Source of the DNA: Cryptomeria japonica
Lineage: Eukaryota > Streptophyta > Pinopsida > Cupressales > Cupressaceae
Direction of reading: 5' to 3'
DNA length: 64,000 nt
Assembly (NCBI RefSeq): GCF_030272615.1
Contig: NC_081405.1
Coordinates: 311,999,235 to 312,063,234 of the forward strand
Below are positions 22,855 to 34,533 of this stretch, piece by piece; position 1 is the first letter of the stretch, and every line of letters starts with the position of its first letter. Made by a program: the position numbers and the translations under genes. The notes beneath the pieces were generated by a model. That model searched no databases and had not been told where the DNA came from. It saw only the letters and a list, made by a program, of their open reading frames with translations.

Positions 22855-23424
22855 GTTAAATGTGTTTTGATAGATGGAGGCGTTGGGTTGAATATCTGTA
22901 CCTACAATCTATTGACACAACTGGGATTTTCTAAAAATGTTATTGATCCAAAAAAGAAAATAACAATCAAGGCTTATGATGAAGAAGAAAGAACCTCTAA
23001 GGGTCTGGTATGATTATCGATCAGGGTAGGACCTGTAGAAAGAGATGTCATTTTTCAAGTCCTGGATCTTCATCTTTCATACAACATCTTACTAGGCAGG
23101 GCATGGATTCATGAAATGAAAGCAGTACCATCTATGTATCATCAATGCCTAAAATTTCCTTATAATGGAGTTGAAGTCAGTATTCCTACCGATACAAGCT
23201 ATACCTACAATGCATTAATGCAGAGTGGTGATGCTTTTGTTCCTCATAATAGAGCAGTCTCTACAGCTGAAATTTTGGAATCTTTGCTAAAAGATTTAGA
23301 AAGGAAATTGAAAATCACGAATAGTGGCATAAATGGCTACAAAATAGAGCCTATACTCTCACTAATGTCTCTTCCTCCATCACCAAGACAGTCAGGAAAA
23401 CCATCAGAGATTATGAAGCCATAA
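22855..23424 (+). pseudogene. TAT-like aspartic protease, decayed
   Basis: CVLIDGGVGLNICTYNLL (from about 22858) is the retropepsin active-site loop, with D-G-G as is common in this lineage. VGPVERDVIFQVLDLHLSYN and LLGRAWIHEMKAVPSMYHQ follow, the flap and the C-terminal GRAWIH box. One TGA near 23011 interrupts it. The protease would cleave the Gag-Pol polyprotein. Confidence 0.8.
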
Positions 23425-23489
23425 ACTTCAACTCCAAAAGTCATTTATGATGGTCTCTTTATACAATACTCTACTTCTCTTGTAGGTTA

Positions 23490-24677
23490 AATAGAAGAGG
23501 ATGATGTTCTCAAATTGCTTTTCAAAGAAGATGGTGCAAACAAAGAAATATGACATTGTGAGATTTCCCCAACACAATATGGTCCAGGCTATAAGATGCT
23601 TCAGCGCATGGGATATTTAGGTACCAGTCCTCTAAGAAAGCATCAAGAAGGTATTGTTGAACCTATTTAGTTACAAGCCAAGTCTGTCAATGATAAAAGT
23701 GGATTGGGATACGATCTAAGAAAGTCATCAGATCAAAGCACACATCCCACCATCAACTTAAGTGAAAGAAAAAGGTACTACATAAAACAACACAAGAAAT
23801 TAATACTCAATAAACTCAAGAAGAGTGTGACGATGAACAAGAAGAATTGCCAACCCAGAGAGAGGAAACAAATGGTAATCAAGTTCTGATTGTATCAGCT
23901 ATAATACCACATGAAGTAGAAGTCCCAGAGGATATGAGAGATGAAGTATATAGAATCAGAGAATTGTTTGCACCACTGAACATTCTGGTCACATATACTA
24001 GTAGACAACAAGTAGATGATTTAGAAACTGATTCAAATGAGTATGAATGGGGTCCTAACCACCTCTCAAATACATCTACTATAAAAACCCCTGAAGAATC
24101 CAGTTATATCACAAATGATGCACAAGAGGTGATACGCCTAAGAATGCAAAGGGAAATGGAAGAAATTAGACTAAAAAGACAAGAAGACCATGAAAAATAG
24201 CTGGAGCGAGAATGAACACAAGAAATTTCTTCACGTACCAACTCTAACTCTAATGAGATAAGACAAATCAGGTACGAAACTACAAAAGAAGAATTAGAAG
24301 CTACAAAAACAAAACTAGTCATCAGTCCAAAGGAAGCTGAATGGAACAAACAACAGAGATTAACAGAATCATCAAGGTTATGTCCACAAGTGTGTCAAAT
24401 ATAAGTAATCAATGAACCAAATCACGAAGGAACTTGCAGCATCAAAGATGTGGGTATTGATACTATATATAATTTTACTAAGCCACTTGAAGACAAGTCA
24501 AAAAATTCATCTTATGACTCTGATAACTCAGACAGGAGCTCTATTTATAACAACAATTATTCAATAATGCATTATGACTACTCTGTCATGAATGTTGAGA
24601 TGTTGTCTGCTGACCCTTTTACTGTCACACCATGGTATGTTGTCCATTTCAAAGTGTGGCACAATACACTAGATTAA
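23490..24677 (+). pseudogene. TAT-like protease-RT linker with G-patch
   Basis: After the protease the frame gives GPGYKMLQRMGYLGTSPL and HQEGIVEPI (about 23580-23670), a G-patch type glycine-rich nucleic-acid-binding motif, then KSGLGYDLRKSS. Next come a charged coiled-coil region (DAQEVIRLRMQREMEEIRLK, 24115-24180) and an acidic Ser/Asn-rich stretch ending FTVTPWYVVHFKVWHNTLD near 24676. TAG and TGA stops occur. RT, RNase H and integrase should follow but are absent: the element is cut at about 24677, where hairpin sequence begins. Confidence 0.65.
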
Positions 24678-24741
24678 AAAAGAAACTTCTTATTATCAAA
24701 GCCAATTAAGCTAAAAATTAATAGGAAGTTTCTTTTTTAAT
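24673..24741. repeat. Hairpin, 18-bp arms, at the break of the TAT-like element
   Basis: ATTAAAAAAGAAACTTCT (24673-24690) pairs with 24724-24741 at 17 of 18 positions across a 33-base loop. It sits where the retroelement similarity ends. Confidence 0.7.
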
Positions 24742-24794
24742 AATGATCATATAGAATGACCATATAGAATGATCTACTAGTTATTTTAATAACC

Positions 24795-24828
24795 AGTGGT
24801 TGTTCATGTTTTATCTTGAACAACCACT
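24795..24828. repeat. Perfect 12-bp hairpin with 10-base loop
   Basis: AGTGGTTGTTCA (24795-24806) pairs perfectly with TGAACAACCACT (24817-24828). Its right arm is also the outer end of the 240-bp inverted repeat. Confidence 0.8.
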
Positions 24829-25055
24829 TGGAAGATACAAGAATGAATATATAATATAGTAGTTTCCCAATAAGTCTAGGCACACAAATAAATATTGAAA
24901 TCCCTAAAAAAAATCCCCATGCCTCATAGGATTGTTCTATATTTTGTTCTCTTTGAGCTAGGGCTATCTCCATATTCTTACCTTTGGTCTCTAGTACTTT
25001 AGTAAGAAGCATTTCCTATTGTGGAAGTGGTGCTTGGGTTTTGAAACTTCTATTC
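24816..25055 (+). repeat. Left arm of a 240-bp inverted repeat
   Basis: It matches the reverse complement of 26246-26485 with 8 mismatches and no gap (about 97%). Homology starts at TTGAACAACCACT and ends at GAAACTTCTATTC. Confidence 0.9.
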
Positions 25056-26245
25056 TTAAAGAGGGGAAGATCACCCCTAATTTTGTAGATATAAGGGATG
25101 AAGGACTACCAAATGAACCCCAAGATTAGAAGACAAAGGTAATAGCTTTTTACTGAAAACCATTTCATGTGAATAAGTTGGATGGTTGGGATTTCAAGAA
25201 AAAAAGACAATGAATTAATTAAATAAATAAATATTTATTTAATTAGAGGAGAAGGGATGGATTAAATAAAAAAAAATTGTTTAACTAATAGTAAATCAAT
25301 GATTATATAATTAAATAAATATTAAATGTTAAGATAATTTAAGGTTCCTGAAAAAAGAATATTCAAAAGAGTCATTGAAGGGCCTTCAAATTAGGGAATG
25401 GTCATGAGAGGGACCAAAGGGGTAAAAAACTCCACATCAACGTCCTCTGGGTCGAAAGGGGGGGTGGGGAGGGGAACCTAGATGCCAAAGAAGGAACAAC
25501 AAGAACCAAAGGCAACTCAATAATGGGTTTAAAAGGAAGAGGCTCTTCCACCTAGACATAACTTGAATCCACAAGAGGAACAAAAGCAAGAACATGATCC
25601 ATTCAAGGGCCATTCACTAATACCAAATCAACCACAATGGTCTTATCACAAGCTTCAACATCCAAAGAAGCCAATTGAAAAATGCAAGTTACAGAAGGAG
25701 CACCCAACATCTCTATAGAACCCAAAGGAAGAGTCTATAAAAAGTCCCTCACCTTAGGTGAAGCCACCAACCCAATCTCACCAATAGAAGGAACAAGAGG
25801 GGACTACAAATTATCAAACTCAACCTCAACCAAGGGAGGAGAATCTAAAACCAAAGAAGAAAAATGACTTTTCATAGAAAGAGAAAGATAAGAAAGAAGT
25901 CCCTTCCCATTGGGGTAGATAGGGGGACCAAAATTTTGATGGCCACCTTTTAGACAAGCATCATATAAGTGACCCATAAAAGAGAAGAGCTAAAAAATGG
26001 AGAAAATTTCTCAAATTTTAGATCACAAAAATAATATTTTAATGAAATTGATAGAGGAAGTTCCTTACCATGCTCAATGAAAAAATAGAAGTAAGAAAAG
26101 ACTAGTCTAACTCTATTCTTAGTGAAAAAATGAAGAGAATGAAATTGGGCAAAAGAGTTGGCGATTCCATAGCTAATCTTTTCATACCAAAACTCCAAAG
26201 AAATACCTCAAAAGTAAACCCAAGCTAGGATAGCACTAGTCAAAT
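25056..26245 (-). pseudogene. LINE ORF1 fragment (DUF4283-like), decayed
   Basis: The minus strand reads AILAWVYF, then (after a stop) GISLEFWYEKISYGIANSF, RVRLVFSYFYFFIEHGKEL and FDLKFEKFSPFF-like sequence near 25980-26240. This is the order of the DUF4283 RNA-binding region of plant LINE ORF1: a hydrophobic WVR/LPLEFW strand, a helix, and then a zinc knuckle. Here the knuckle is reduced to GHLYDACLKGGHQ (about 25945-25980) in another frame. A Pro/Ser/Leu-rich tail follows to about 25400. ORF1 proteins bind LINE RNA. ORF2 is absent. The frame continues a few codons into the right arm of the inverted repeat. Confidence 0.65.
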
Positions 26246-26485
26246 GAATAGAAGTTTCAAAACCCAAGCACCACTTCCACAATAGGAAATGTTTCTTACT
26301 AAAGTACTAGAGACCAAAGGTAAGAATATGGAAATAGCCCTAGCTCAAAGAGAACAAAAAATAGAACAATCCTATGAGGCATGGGGATTTTTTTTAGGGA
26401 TTTCACTAGCTATTTGTGTGCCTAGACTTATTGGGAAACTACTATATTATATATTCATTCTTGTATCTTCTGAGTGGTTGTTCAA
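26246..26485 (-). repeat. Right arm of the 240-bp inverted repeat
   Basis: Reverse complement of 24816-25055 (8 mismatches in 240). Both arms can be translated in parallel (NMEIALAQREQ, EQSYEAWGFFLGIS), but this follows from their identity and is not by itself evidence of a gene. Confidence 0.9.
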
Positions 26486-26789
26486 AGTAGGGCACCAACC
26501 CAAGGAGCCCTACTTTGATCCCCTGACCAATTTTATTAAATATTAAATTTAAAATCCCCATGTCATCAATTGTTAATACGACCATTATAATGGATGCAGC
26601 AACATATCTAAATTAATAATAGTAGTTTCTAATGCTCTAAACTTGGAAGCAAAGTTCAAAAAGTTTAATTTGTAGTATTATACAGCTTGCCCAAATTTTG
26701 ACAGTAAATGTTATGCAAAAGCCCATTTGAGCCTTAGGGTAGTTTTTTCTCACATTCCTTAGTTGGAGGATTTTTGGGAGGATTGCTAT

Positions 26790-28560
26790 GATGAATTCAA
26801 AGTCAGAAGGAGATGTGGTCCAGGCTCACTGTGAACCAAATTGTTACTCTCAAATTGTAGATGAATGTTTCTAAGTTTACAAATGAAGGAGAGGATGTAG
26901 TAGACCCGCAAGACGCTGAAAAGGTTCAGGGTCATCGTATCCCAAAGATTGACTTGGATAAAGATGAAGAAGATCAAATGCATCTTAGGACATTCCCTAT
27001 GATAAGAAGAACTGAATAATGGTTAAGGGACCAATGGATTGGAAAAATGATGATCAAAGATCCTCCTTCATAGGCCCCAATTATTTCATCTAATGAATAT
27101 GTTCAATCTTGTGGTGTAGGTGTTATTAAATTTAAAATTGTAGGTAAAACTTTCAAGAAATTAAAGGAATCCTTGGTGAGCCAACTACCTATCTACCCTA
27201 CTCAATCTAGGAGTAAGAGTAAAAGAAGGAGAAGTTTGGACAATAAGGTGATCATTGATTTAGAGGAACTTCAAGAGGTTGGAGATATAATGGCTGATCA
27301 AAACCAGGAAATGCCTACAGTGGAGAATATTAATGCAGAGAAACCGCTTGAAGAAGTTTCAGATCCTATAAGAACTGTGGTGGTAATAAACGTGACACCC
27401 AACCAGGCTCCTCCAGATAAAAGTGATGCATCCAGTACCCCTCGATGGCTGGAAGCCTCTTTCAATAGAAAGAAAAGAAATGTGGTACCAATATCTCTAT
27501 CAATCGAAGATATGGTAAAAAAATGTTTAGGGAAAACTCCCAAGTTCAAGAAATTGAAAACTACTTCAAGGGTGGATTTCAATCCAGACACAAGAAACTA
27601 GATTGCAGAGGTAGCCCATCCAGTAACAGATGAAGAGGTAGAAAACCCCACAGATAAAGAATTTACTATTGCAAAGATCAACTTGGGATTGCCTCAAGAG
27701 CTACAAATGTACATCACTTGGAAGCCTTTAAGACCGTACAGATAATCACTAGGACTTGGAAGGATGAAAAAGATAAATAAGAGCTGAAGCAGATGTTGAG
27801 GTTAATGGATGAATACATTGAAGCAATTCATAATCCCAACCTTCAACCAATAACTTAGCTGCCTACGTCTTTTGACCCCAAATCCCCAATCAATCAAAAG
27901 ATGTTGGGTTAGATTCAAAGAAGCAATATGGCAATTGAGGTATTTCTTGATTGGATAGGAGTGATTCAAGAAGGTACAAGATACATTAGATATTTGAGCA
28001 AAGTATATGAAGATATCGTGGTGGTGATCAAAGAGTTGGAAACAGAAATGACCTCATGGAAAAAAGAAGAAGCCAAATGGACAACAATGATTACTCAAAT
28101 GAGCAAAATTCAAAAGTATGGTTTAATTAAATTTTTAGTAGAGAAGGTTGTTCCTGGCTTAGATGATAATGTGTTATATGTATGCAAGAAAAGCATAGAA
28201 TGGAGGAATTCGATTGTGAAATAGGAACACAAGGAATTTGTTAAGTTATTGAAAGAATTAATAAAACTCACTCTATCAATGAAGAATGATCTAAAATGTA
28301 TTGATGTCAAATGTTTAAAATATGATGGTAAAACCACAAAGGCTACATATATCATTATTCAATCTTTCAAAGAAAAGATTGATTATGTAAAAGAGGCAAA
28401 AATATTGACAACAAAAGATTTCTCCAGGGTGGCAAAAATAAAGTCTTTGTTAACCCTATGCATCAATTACATAGACAATCATGTGAATAGGGTGGCACAA
28501 TTTTGGTAGGATAAGTAAGTATGGAAGCAACAAATTACTCATATTGGGCTTTCTAACTTT
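26790..28560 (+). pseudogene. Decayed ORF of roughly 590 codons, retroelement-associated, unknown
   Basis: A long coding-like stretch begins near EMWSRLTVNQIVTLKL and goes on through FTNEGEDVVDPQDAEKVQG, IKDPP, VGVIKFKIVGKTFKKLKE, a basic patch SRSKSKRRRSLDNK, LSIEDMVKKCLGKTPKFK, then (after one frameshift near 27715) ELKQMLRLMDEYIEAIHN, FLDWIGVIQEGTRYIRYLS and VVVIKELETEMTSWKKEEA. It is interrupted by nine stops: TAG at 26858, 27071, 27599, 27856, 27910, 28222 and 28507, TAA at 27017 and 27778; no TGA. I do not recognise the family. It is charged, largely helical and lacks protease, RT or integrase motifs, so it may be a Gag-like or accessory ORF of a gymnosperm-type retroelement. Confidence 0.5.
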
Positions 28561-29400
28561 GTGGTCATTCAAAAATTCTTTGTAGCTCATCTGGAGGGGA
28601 AACATGTCAGCACCGCAACATAGAATCAACCTGGACGTTCCACATCACAACACCAACCTTGATTGTGCTAGCAAATTTTGACCTCTTGTTTAATTTCTTT
28701 AGATATGTTCTAGAATAGTTTTAGTTATGAAAAAACTGAATTTTACTTTAGGGTAGGGTTAAGTGACTCCATGTTTCAAAGACAGTTAGCCTATGATTGG
28801 CTATATATATATTTTAAAATGACTTTGAAAAGGGCCGAGAGGTTTTGGGGCCTTATAGACTTAGTATTTTACTTTTTGATACATGATGTTCTAAAAAAGA
28901 CTTTCTATCTGTGAATGGAATGAATGATTGATTATTAGAGGCTTAAATCTGTGTGTTTGAGTTGATGAAAATAAATTTTTGTGTGGATTTATCTTTCAAT
29001 GTGATAGTTGTTCATTGCTTTGGAAATTCATCATATATTCGAGTGGAGTTGGTTGGTTTATAAGCTCATTTTGATTAATATTATCAGAAGTTAGACAAAG
29101 TCTGTGTGCTTTGTTTATTGAGATCGATTTCATGAAAGATCACATTCATAACATGTCTATGTATGAATGGTAGTTTGCCTTTAGTACTTTCTGGTAAAAA
29201 GTATGCTTGTAAGTTTATTTTTTGTTTAAGTCATTAATTAAATATCATAAAGGCAGTTGTACCTCAATTTAGAGGGAAATTATTTATAGTTTACCCAACT
29301 GACTGGTTATTGATTTGATCTTTATAAAGGGTTTCAGAGTTAGGTACACATATGATTGTTTAGGACAAATCTATTAACCAACAAGAGGAAAACCAATACG
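28561..29400. other. Non-coding stretch, possibly retroelement 3' end or LTR
   Basis: There is no frame. A TATATATAT run (28803) and a T-rich region around 28980-29300 could belong to the LTR of the element whose ORF ends near 28560, but no boundary was found. Confidence 0.3.
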
Positions 29401-29404
29401 GTCT

Positions 29405-29485
29405 ACCTCTACCTGAGAAATCCATGATGAATCTTCAACTAGTCTGCCTCTCCACTTCACAAGATACTCTTTGTACTGGTTGCTC
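29405..29485 (-). pseudogene. Isolated chromodomain remnant
   Basis: Minus-strand NQYKEYLVKWRGRLVEDSSW is a well-kept chromodomain core closely resembling those near 7710 and 11120. No integrase or LTR could be attached to it, so it is a stranded piece of a third chromovirus. Confidence 0.7.
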
Positions 29486-29489
29486 TGAG

Positions 29490-30549
29490 TGCTTAATAAA
29501 TTCTATTCTAGATTGCCTCCATCACGATTGTGTTGTTTCTATTGTGTAACTCTTTCTACAAGGTCCAGATTGTTCTCTTTGAGGACTTATTCCTATCGTG
29601 ACTACACCAGAGTAGCTTGTTGTAATGAAATTTATTGTAAGTTCAACAAAACATTTTCAAGTTCGCTTATCATGTTTATTGCCTCAAGATTAACTTGTTG
29701 GTGGTCTTTACATATTCTTTTAAATGTACTTCATTGACTTGTCTACTTTTGCCATGTAGGAACTATAATACCTTGTTGCAACATATGTGTTAAGCATAAA
29801 TTATGCATAGATATATTTGCTTTCAATAGTTGTGGGATTTTTTTTTGGAAATCTATTGTTCCATATTTGTGATGCCTTTGTTTGTAGGAGAAGATTGGGT
29901 CTATGGATTATGGCTTTAAAGCAATTACCTATTCATCCTCGGTGGTGTCCATTTCTTTTAAGAATATTTAAAAGGTGAATGATATATTATAGTTTTCTTT
30001 TTGAAATTTGACAAAGATATTGCTAGCCATTGAAATTATGTTTTGGTTCTTCTCCAATAATGATTCAAGTATTGTTGTTTTTTAAATTGGTGGGAATGGG
30101 AAATTACATTTGTAAGATTATTTTCTTGATGTACTATATTTCTTTATATGATGATGCTCGTGTAGTGTGGCTATGCTAGGTTGCAAATGTTCAGTGTCAA
30201 AACTAATGTACTTGTCAACAAACTCTATAAGATTTGTATAGCTATAATTGTTGTAGATTGGTGTATTTTTCACCCATATGAAGAAATGATCATGTTTAAT
30301 TTCGTCGATTTTGAAATTCAACTGAAAAAAAGTAGTCTAAGACATTTCTAAAGAAAGAGTCCTATGCAAATATCAGATTTTTCATTGTATTGATCCTATG
30401 TCTATAATAGCACATGCATAAGTGACTAGATCTTTTTTTTATGAGTTGGAATTTATGACTTTGATTTTTGTTATAACTTTTTGTTGTTCGAGTGTTGATT
30501 GATGCAAGTTATGTAACTCTTCAAGCATATTTTACTATGGTAAGGACAT
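29490..30549. other. AT-rich region, nothing recognised
   Basis: No protein similarity, RNA gene or repeat boundary was seen. Confidence 0.35.
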
Positions 30550-31500
30550 TGTTGAACACACCACAATACTAAGAGGGGAGCGAATAAGTCTTGAGAAAAT
30601 CCTTAAAAAATTTCAATCACAAACACTTATCAATTATCTTTATCTATCCAAACACTAATGAAAGATGAAGAAATAAACACCGAACACATGAACACCAGAT
30701 TTTTGTGTGGAAAACCCAATATAGGAAAAACCATAGTGAGAATCATACTCACTATATGAATAATTGAATACAATGTCTTAGGCACAAGGCCAAGGAAGCT
30801 CACCACTCCTAATTTAGACTAGAAGTTTAAGGTGCACAACCTTAGGGCAAGATACAATGGACTTGTAAGATAAGACACATGATCCCATGACAAGATATAA
30901 ATCTACACACGCTGCCAAAAGGATTCATTGTCTTCTAGGAGACATAGAGGAATGATGGATTTAAATGAACAAGATCTCCTGATCATAAAACTATCATTGA
31001 ACCTCTAATTCAAGCATCCAATATCATGCCAAACACAAAGCACACATTTGTTGCCTATACTGAAAGATATGATCATCAAGGCTCATTACAAATTGATATT
31101 CACACTTCTATTCATCACATATATTTTCACATCACTTTCAATCATTCCATGCACAAATTCATACATTCACACATTTATTTATATCAACTTATTCACCAAA
31201 ACTCTTAATTAGGTCAACAACAAATAAAATAAACATAATTTACATAGGGTTGGCCACCCTAAGAAACGATGCTAAATGTGGTCCACTCTAAGAGATAAAG
31301 AGGACCGAAATACATAATAATATATCTTCCTAATTTAATTCTAATGAACCACACACAACAACACATCTTCCAAAGTCGACATCAAACATAACACGTAGTT
31401 AAACAGTAAAGTACATTAACTAGTTAGCTAAAAATTATTATCCAATGCAAATGACAATGCAGTTCTTCACATGCCATGGTAAGACCCATAATAACACCTT
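30550..31500 (-). repeat. Copia LTR (minus), possible solo LTR, right end unknown
   Basis: It begins TGTTGAACACACCAC at 30550 and continues with ACTAAGAGGGGAGCGAAT (minus: ATTCGCTCCCCTCTTAGT), and near 30704-30731 has GTGTGGAAAACCCAATATAG. Both patterns are typical of the U5 and R parts of plant copia LTRs. No primer site or gag lies to its left. The right end is an estimate. Confidence 0.5.
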
Positions 31501-32530
31501 AACACAACCTCCAATGCATATCCAAACCAAAAGAATATGACCCAAATAAGATGAACCAACTAAGTCGACCAGAGACCAACACAAATGATAACACCAAATG
31601 ACATAACAAAACAACTTCACTTACAGAGGAAACCAATTATTGAATCCTGAACTTGAATATTGCACAAACAATATGAACATATCCTCCAAGTCGCAACAAA
31701 TGAAGCAACACTAGGGAGTGATGTAGAGCATTCTCCATCCACCAATCCTAAAAGACAACCTCATTGTCAATAAATTGCAATAACCAACTTTAAAATCTGA
31801 ATTGTCAAGGACCTAACGCGAATGATATTAAAAAAATACTTGTGTTTAAGAAATTATTTTACTATTTCAACATCTTAAATTTATTTAAATCTTAGAGAAT
31901 TAAGCAACAATTCCTACAATTCATTCAAACTCCCTCCTTGGTTAACCAACTTACAACCTATTTCCTTGTTGTAGGAGTTCTGAGTTGATTTCAAATTATT
32001 TTATGGGACTATAATTGTTGGTAATAGTGATATTTTTTATTCTGTGCATTTTTAGGGAGTGCTTATTTGTTCATTGTGACAACTTGGGCGTATTGTGACT
32101 TTTTGAGTGGAATGTCATAGCATCTTTGAGGTGATCATGCAACCATAGGTCTAAAACTACCTTAATATTGCTTTATATTTCATAAATTTCAGCATTAAAT
32201 ATCTTTGCAAATTTGTATCAAAATTGTGTGATGATATGTTTGTTGAAAGACAAAAAGTTCTAATGAAAATATGACATCAAATGATTCTGCATTAAAAGAT
32301 TCAAATTTGATTTTTTCATTAGCAACTTTATCTTGTCATTTGTTATATTAACAAAGTTTTCAAAAAAAATTAGGGGTATATCTTACATAACATTTCAATT
32401 AATTGTAAAATTTAATGTTGTTTCCCTCTAAAGAAATGACATCTTTAATTCCTTTGAGTATGGTTCTATATCCAAGACTTAACACAAAAATGAAATTGCA
32501 AGTACTCAAATTTGGAAGTCTAAAGAAGAG
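31501..32530. other. Nothing clearly recognised
   Basis: Low-complexity AT-rich DNA; part may still be LTR. No coding similarity. Confidence 0.3.
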
Positions 32531-32532
32531 GC

Positions 32533-32680
32533 TAATGCTCAAATTTTGGTGTGGAAGATCCTTCATTTTAAACTTTCAATTGTTGATAGACTAAAATGTA
32601 TGAAGATTATACCAGCCAAGTGTCCTTACTATCAAAATGCTAAAACATTGAAACATATTTTTTGGGATGATTCTTTCTTA
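32533..32680 (+). pseudogene. LINE zf-RVT remnant
   Basis: VWKILHFKLSIVDRLKCMK, then IIPAKCPYYQN and TLKHIFWDDSF, is the zinc-binding domain found downstream of RT in plant LINE ORF2 (usual pattern WWRILH...LPTADRL...CPFC...ETLEHLFFDC). The second Cys of the CX2C pair is Tyr. Nothing else of that LINE is visible. Confidence 0.65.
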
Positions 32681-32683
32681 AAA

Positions 32684-32951
32684 AAAAAGGAAGGTCATAA
32701 ATACACAATTTAGTCAATCTTGCTCAATATTTGGAAAAATAGATGTTCAACCATGTTTTCTATTCATATCTCAAAAAAAAAGGAAGGTCATAAATACACA
32801 ATTTCCTACAATATTTGATCATATGTTGATTTGGAAAAAATATTTGTTGGGTAAGTGGCTTCCATAATAATATTTTAGTTGATACTATGAGATAGTCTAT
32901 CTTGCTCAATATTTGGAAAATTAGATGCTCAACCATGTTTTCTATTCATAT
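32684..32951 (+). repeat. Interleaved duplication A-B-A-X-B
   Basis: Block A (AAGGAAGGTCATAAATACAC) occurs at about 32688 and 32780. Block B (CTTGCTCAATATTTGGAAAA) occurs at about 32718 and 32900. The first A runs straight into B; the second A is separated from B by about 90 bases. Confidence 0.75.
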
Positions 32952-32959
32952 TTTGCATA

Positions 32960-33570
32960 AAAATTTGAAATTCTTAAATTTTACTCTAATACCATGCTTT
33001 AATTTGTTTCTTTATGTTCCCAATTGAAAGTAAGTGGCCGACATCACAAGCTGCTGGAAAAAAACAAGTACTAGTTTTTGCAGCTACATAATGAGAGATA
33101 TTTGTTGTGCAAGAAAACTTCATAAACTATTTAAATTCAAATTGTATTAGTTGTTTCTACTATGGTAGTGATTTGAAATCAATGAACTTGTATGGTAAGG
33201 CTATGCTTTTAATGATCTATATTTGACTTGTAATGTTTAGTGTGGATCCTTTATCATTATTTGAGAGTTCTTATTTATAGGTCATTTTTACACTACTCTT
33301 GTTTATGAAGATTTTTCTCCAACTTTATAAATACTTTTTTATAAAAATTTAATATTTTTTATTTAAATCTAAATCATATGGCATCTAAATAAATATTTTT
33401 TTCTTTAATAAACTCTATCACCTACTATGCTATATCGGATCGGTGCAATGGATGTTCCCATTAAATTCCATTTAATTATTCATATGAGACTTGAAAAAGT
33501 TTCCAGAAAAAACTCTATATGAATTGTTTGGACTTCTTATGTATCATACTGCACAAAAAAAGGTAAATAG
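32960..33570. other. AT-rich region, nothing recognised
   Basis: No coding or repeat signal was found apart from the neighbouring duplication. Confidence 0.3.
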
Positions 33571-33750
33571 AACAAGTGCCACATAGTGGCTAGTACTTGC
33601 CTTATTTTTAGTAAAGCTTTAATAATAATTATGATTTAATTTTAATAATGATTATATTTTAAAAATTATAATAATTAAGTTAAAAAAATTAAACATAATT
33701 AGTTCATAATAATTAAAATTTTACTAAAAAAAATAATATAAATTAAAAAT
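33571..33750 (+). repeat. Copy 1 of a 180-bp direct repeat
   Basis: AACAAGTGCCACATAGTGGC and the following AT-rich 160 bases recur at 44311-44490 with only a few differences. Weaker similarity continues beyond, for example AGAAATCTATTATG and AAACCCATGTATAA near 34470-34500 and 44560-44600. Confidence 0.85.
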
Positions 33751-34533
33751 ATCTTAATAAATTTTTAATTTCACAAAATAAAGTTAAATAACTGAAATAG
33801 TTTTAGATTTAAATCTACTTTAAAAACTAAAATATAATAAACAAAAATGTGTAAACAAAACTACATAAAAAATTAAATATTAAGAAAAAATAAAATTAAT
33901 AATAAATAACAATAATCTTGATAGATAATAATTTTATTAAGTCAAATTAATTAAATAAAAATAGTAATTTATTTTATTATAACATAATAGGTTTTTTAAT
34001 TATGTAATTATTATTATAAATATATATCATAAAAAAAGTTCTTTATGCACATAAAATATGATTTATAATGTTTTATAATGTTGGTTTAAAATATATTTCA
34101 TGTAAATTTTAAAAGCAAAAAGAAAATGTAAATTTTTTTCAAGCTTATTTTTCATAGAAAAACTTAATTTGAAAAGGTTATTTCTCAAATAAAAATTACT
34201 AAATTTAAAACAGTTAACACAAATTTAATTAAATCATATATGATATAAATGTTTAAAAGTTCAAGCATGTCAAATTTGAAGGGGTTCCTTCCAGAACAAA
34301 TATTCGACCCCTTCTAAAATTTTATTTATTTATTATATTTTTGAACATATTTAATTGTGAGTTTGCAACATATTTTAAGAAAAATATTGTGAATTCTAAA
34401 AAATAATTACTCAAAGCAAATAAAAATAGTGTTGGATGAACGCAAGTTCTATAAAGTCTTCCCAGAAATCTATTATGTTGCATGCGAGAAACCCATGTAT
34501 AATGATCACATAAAGTCTTCCAAGAAATCTATT
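33751..34533. repeat. AT-rich repeat continuation with 57-bp internal duplication
   Basis: It is very A/T-rich. At its end TAAAGTCTTCC followed by AGAAATCTATTAT appears twice (about 34453 and 34510). Parts reappear, shortened, at 44491-44620. Confidence 0.5.

Noticed and set aside
24737-26546. Two similar 85-91 codon frames as a duplicated membrane-protein gene
   Set aside because: The similarity is fully explained by the 240-bp inverted repeat; neither frame has a known domain and the right copy overlaps a LINE ORF1 frame on the other strand.
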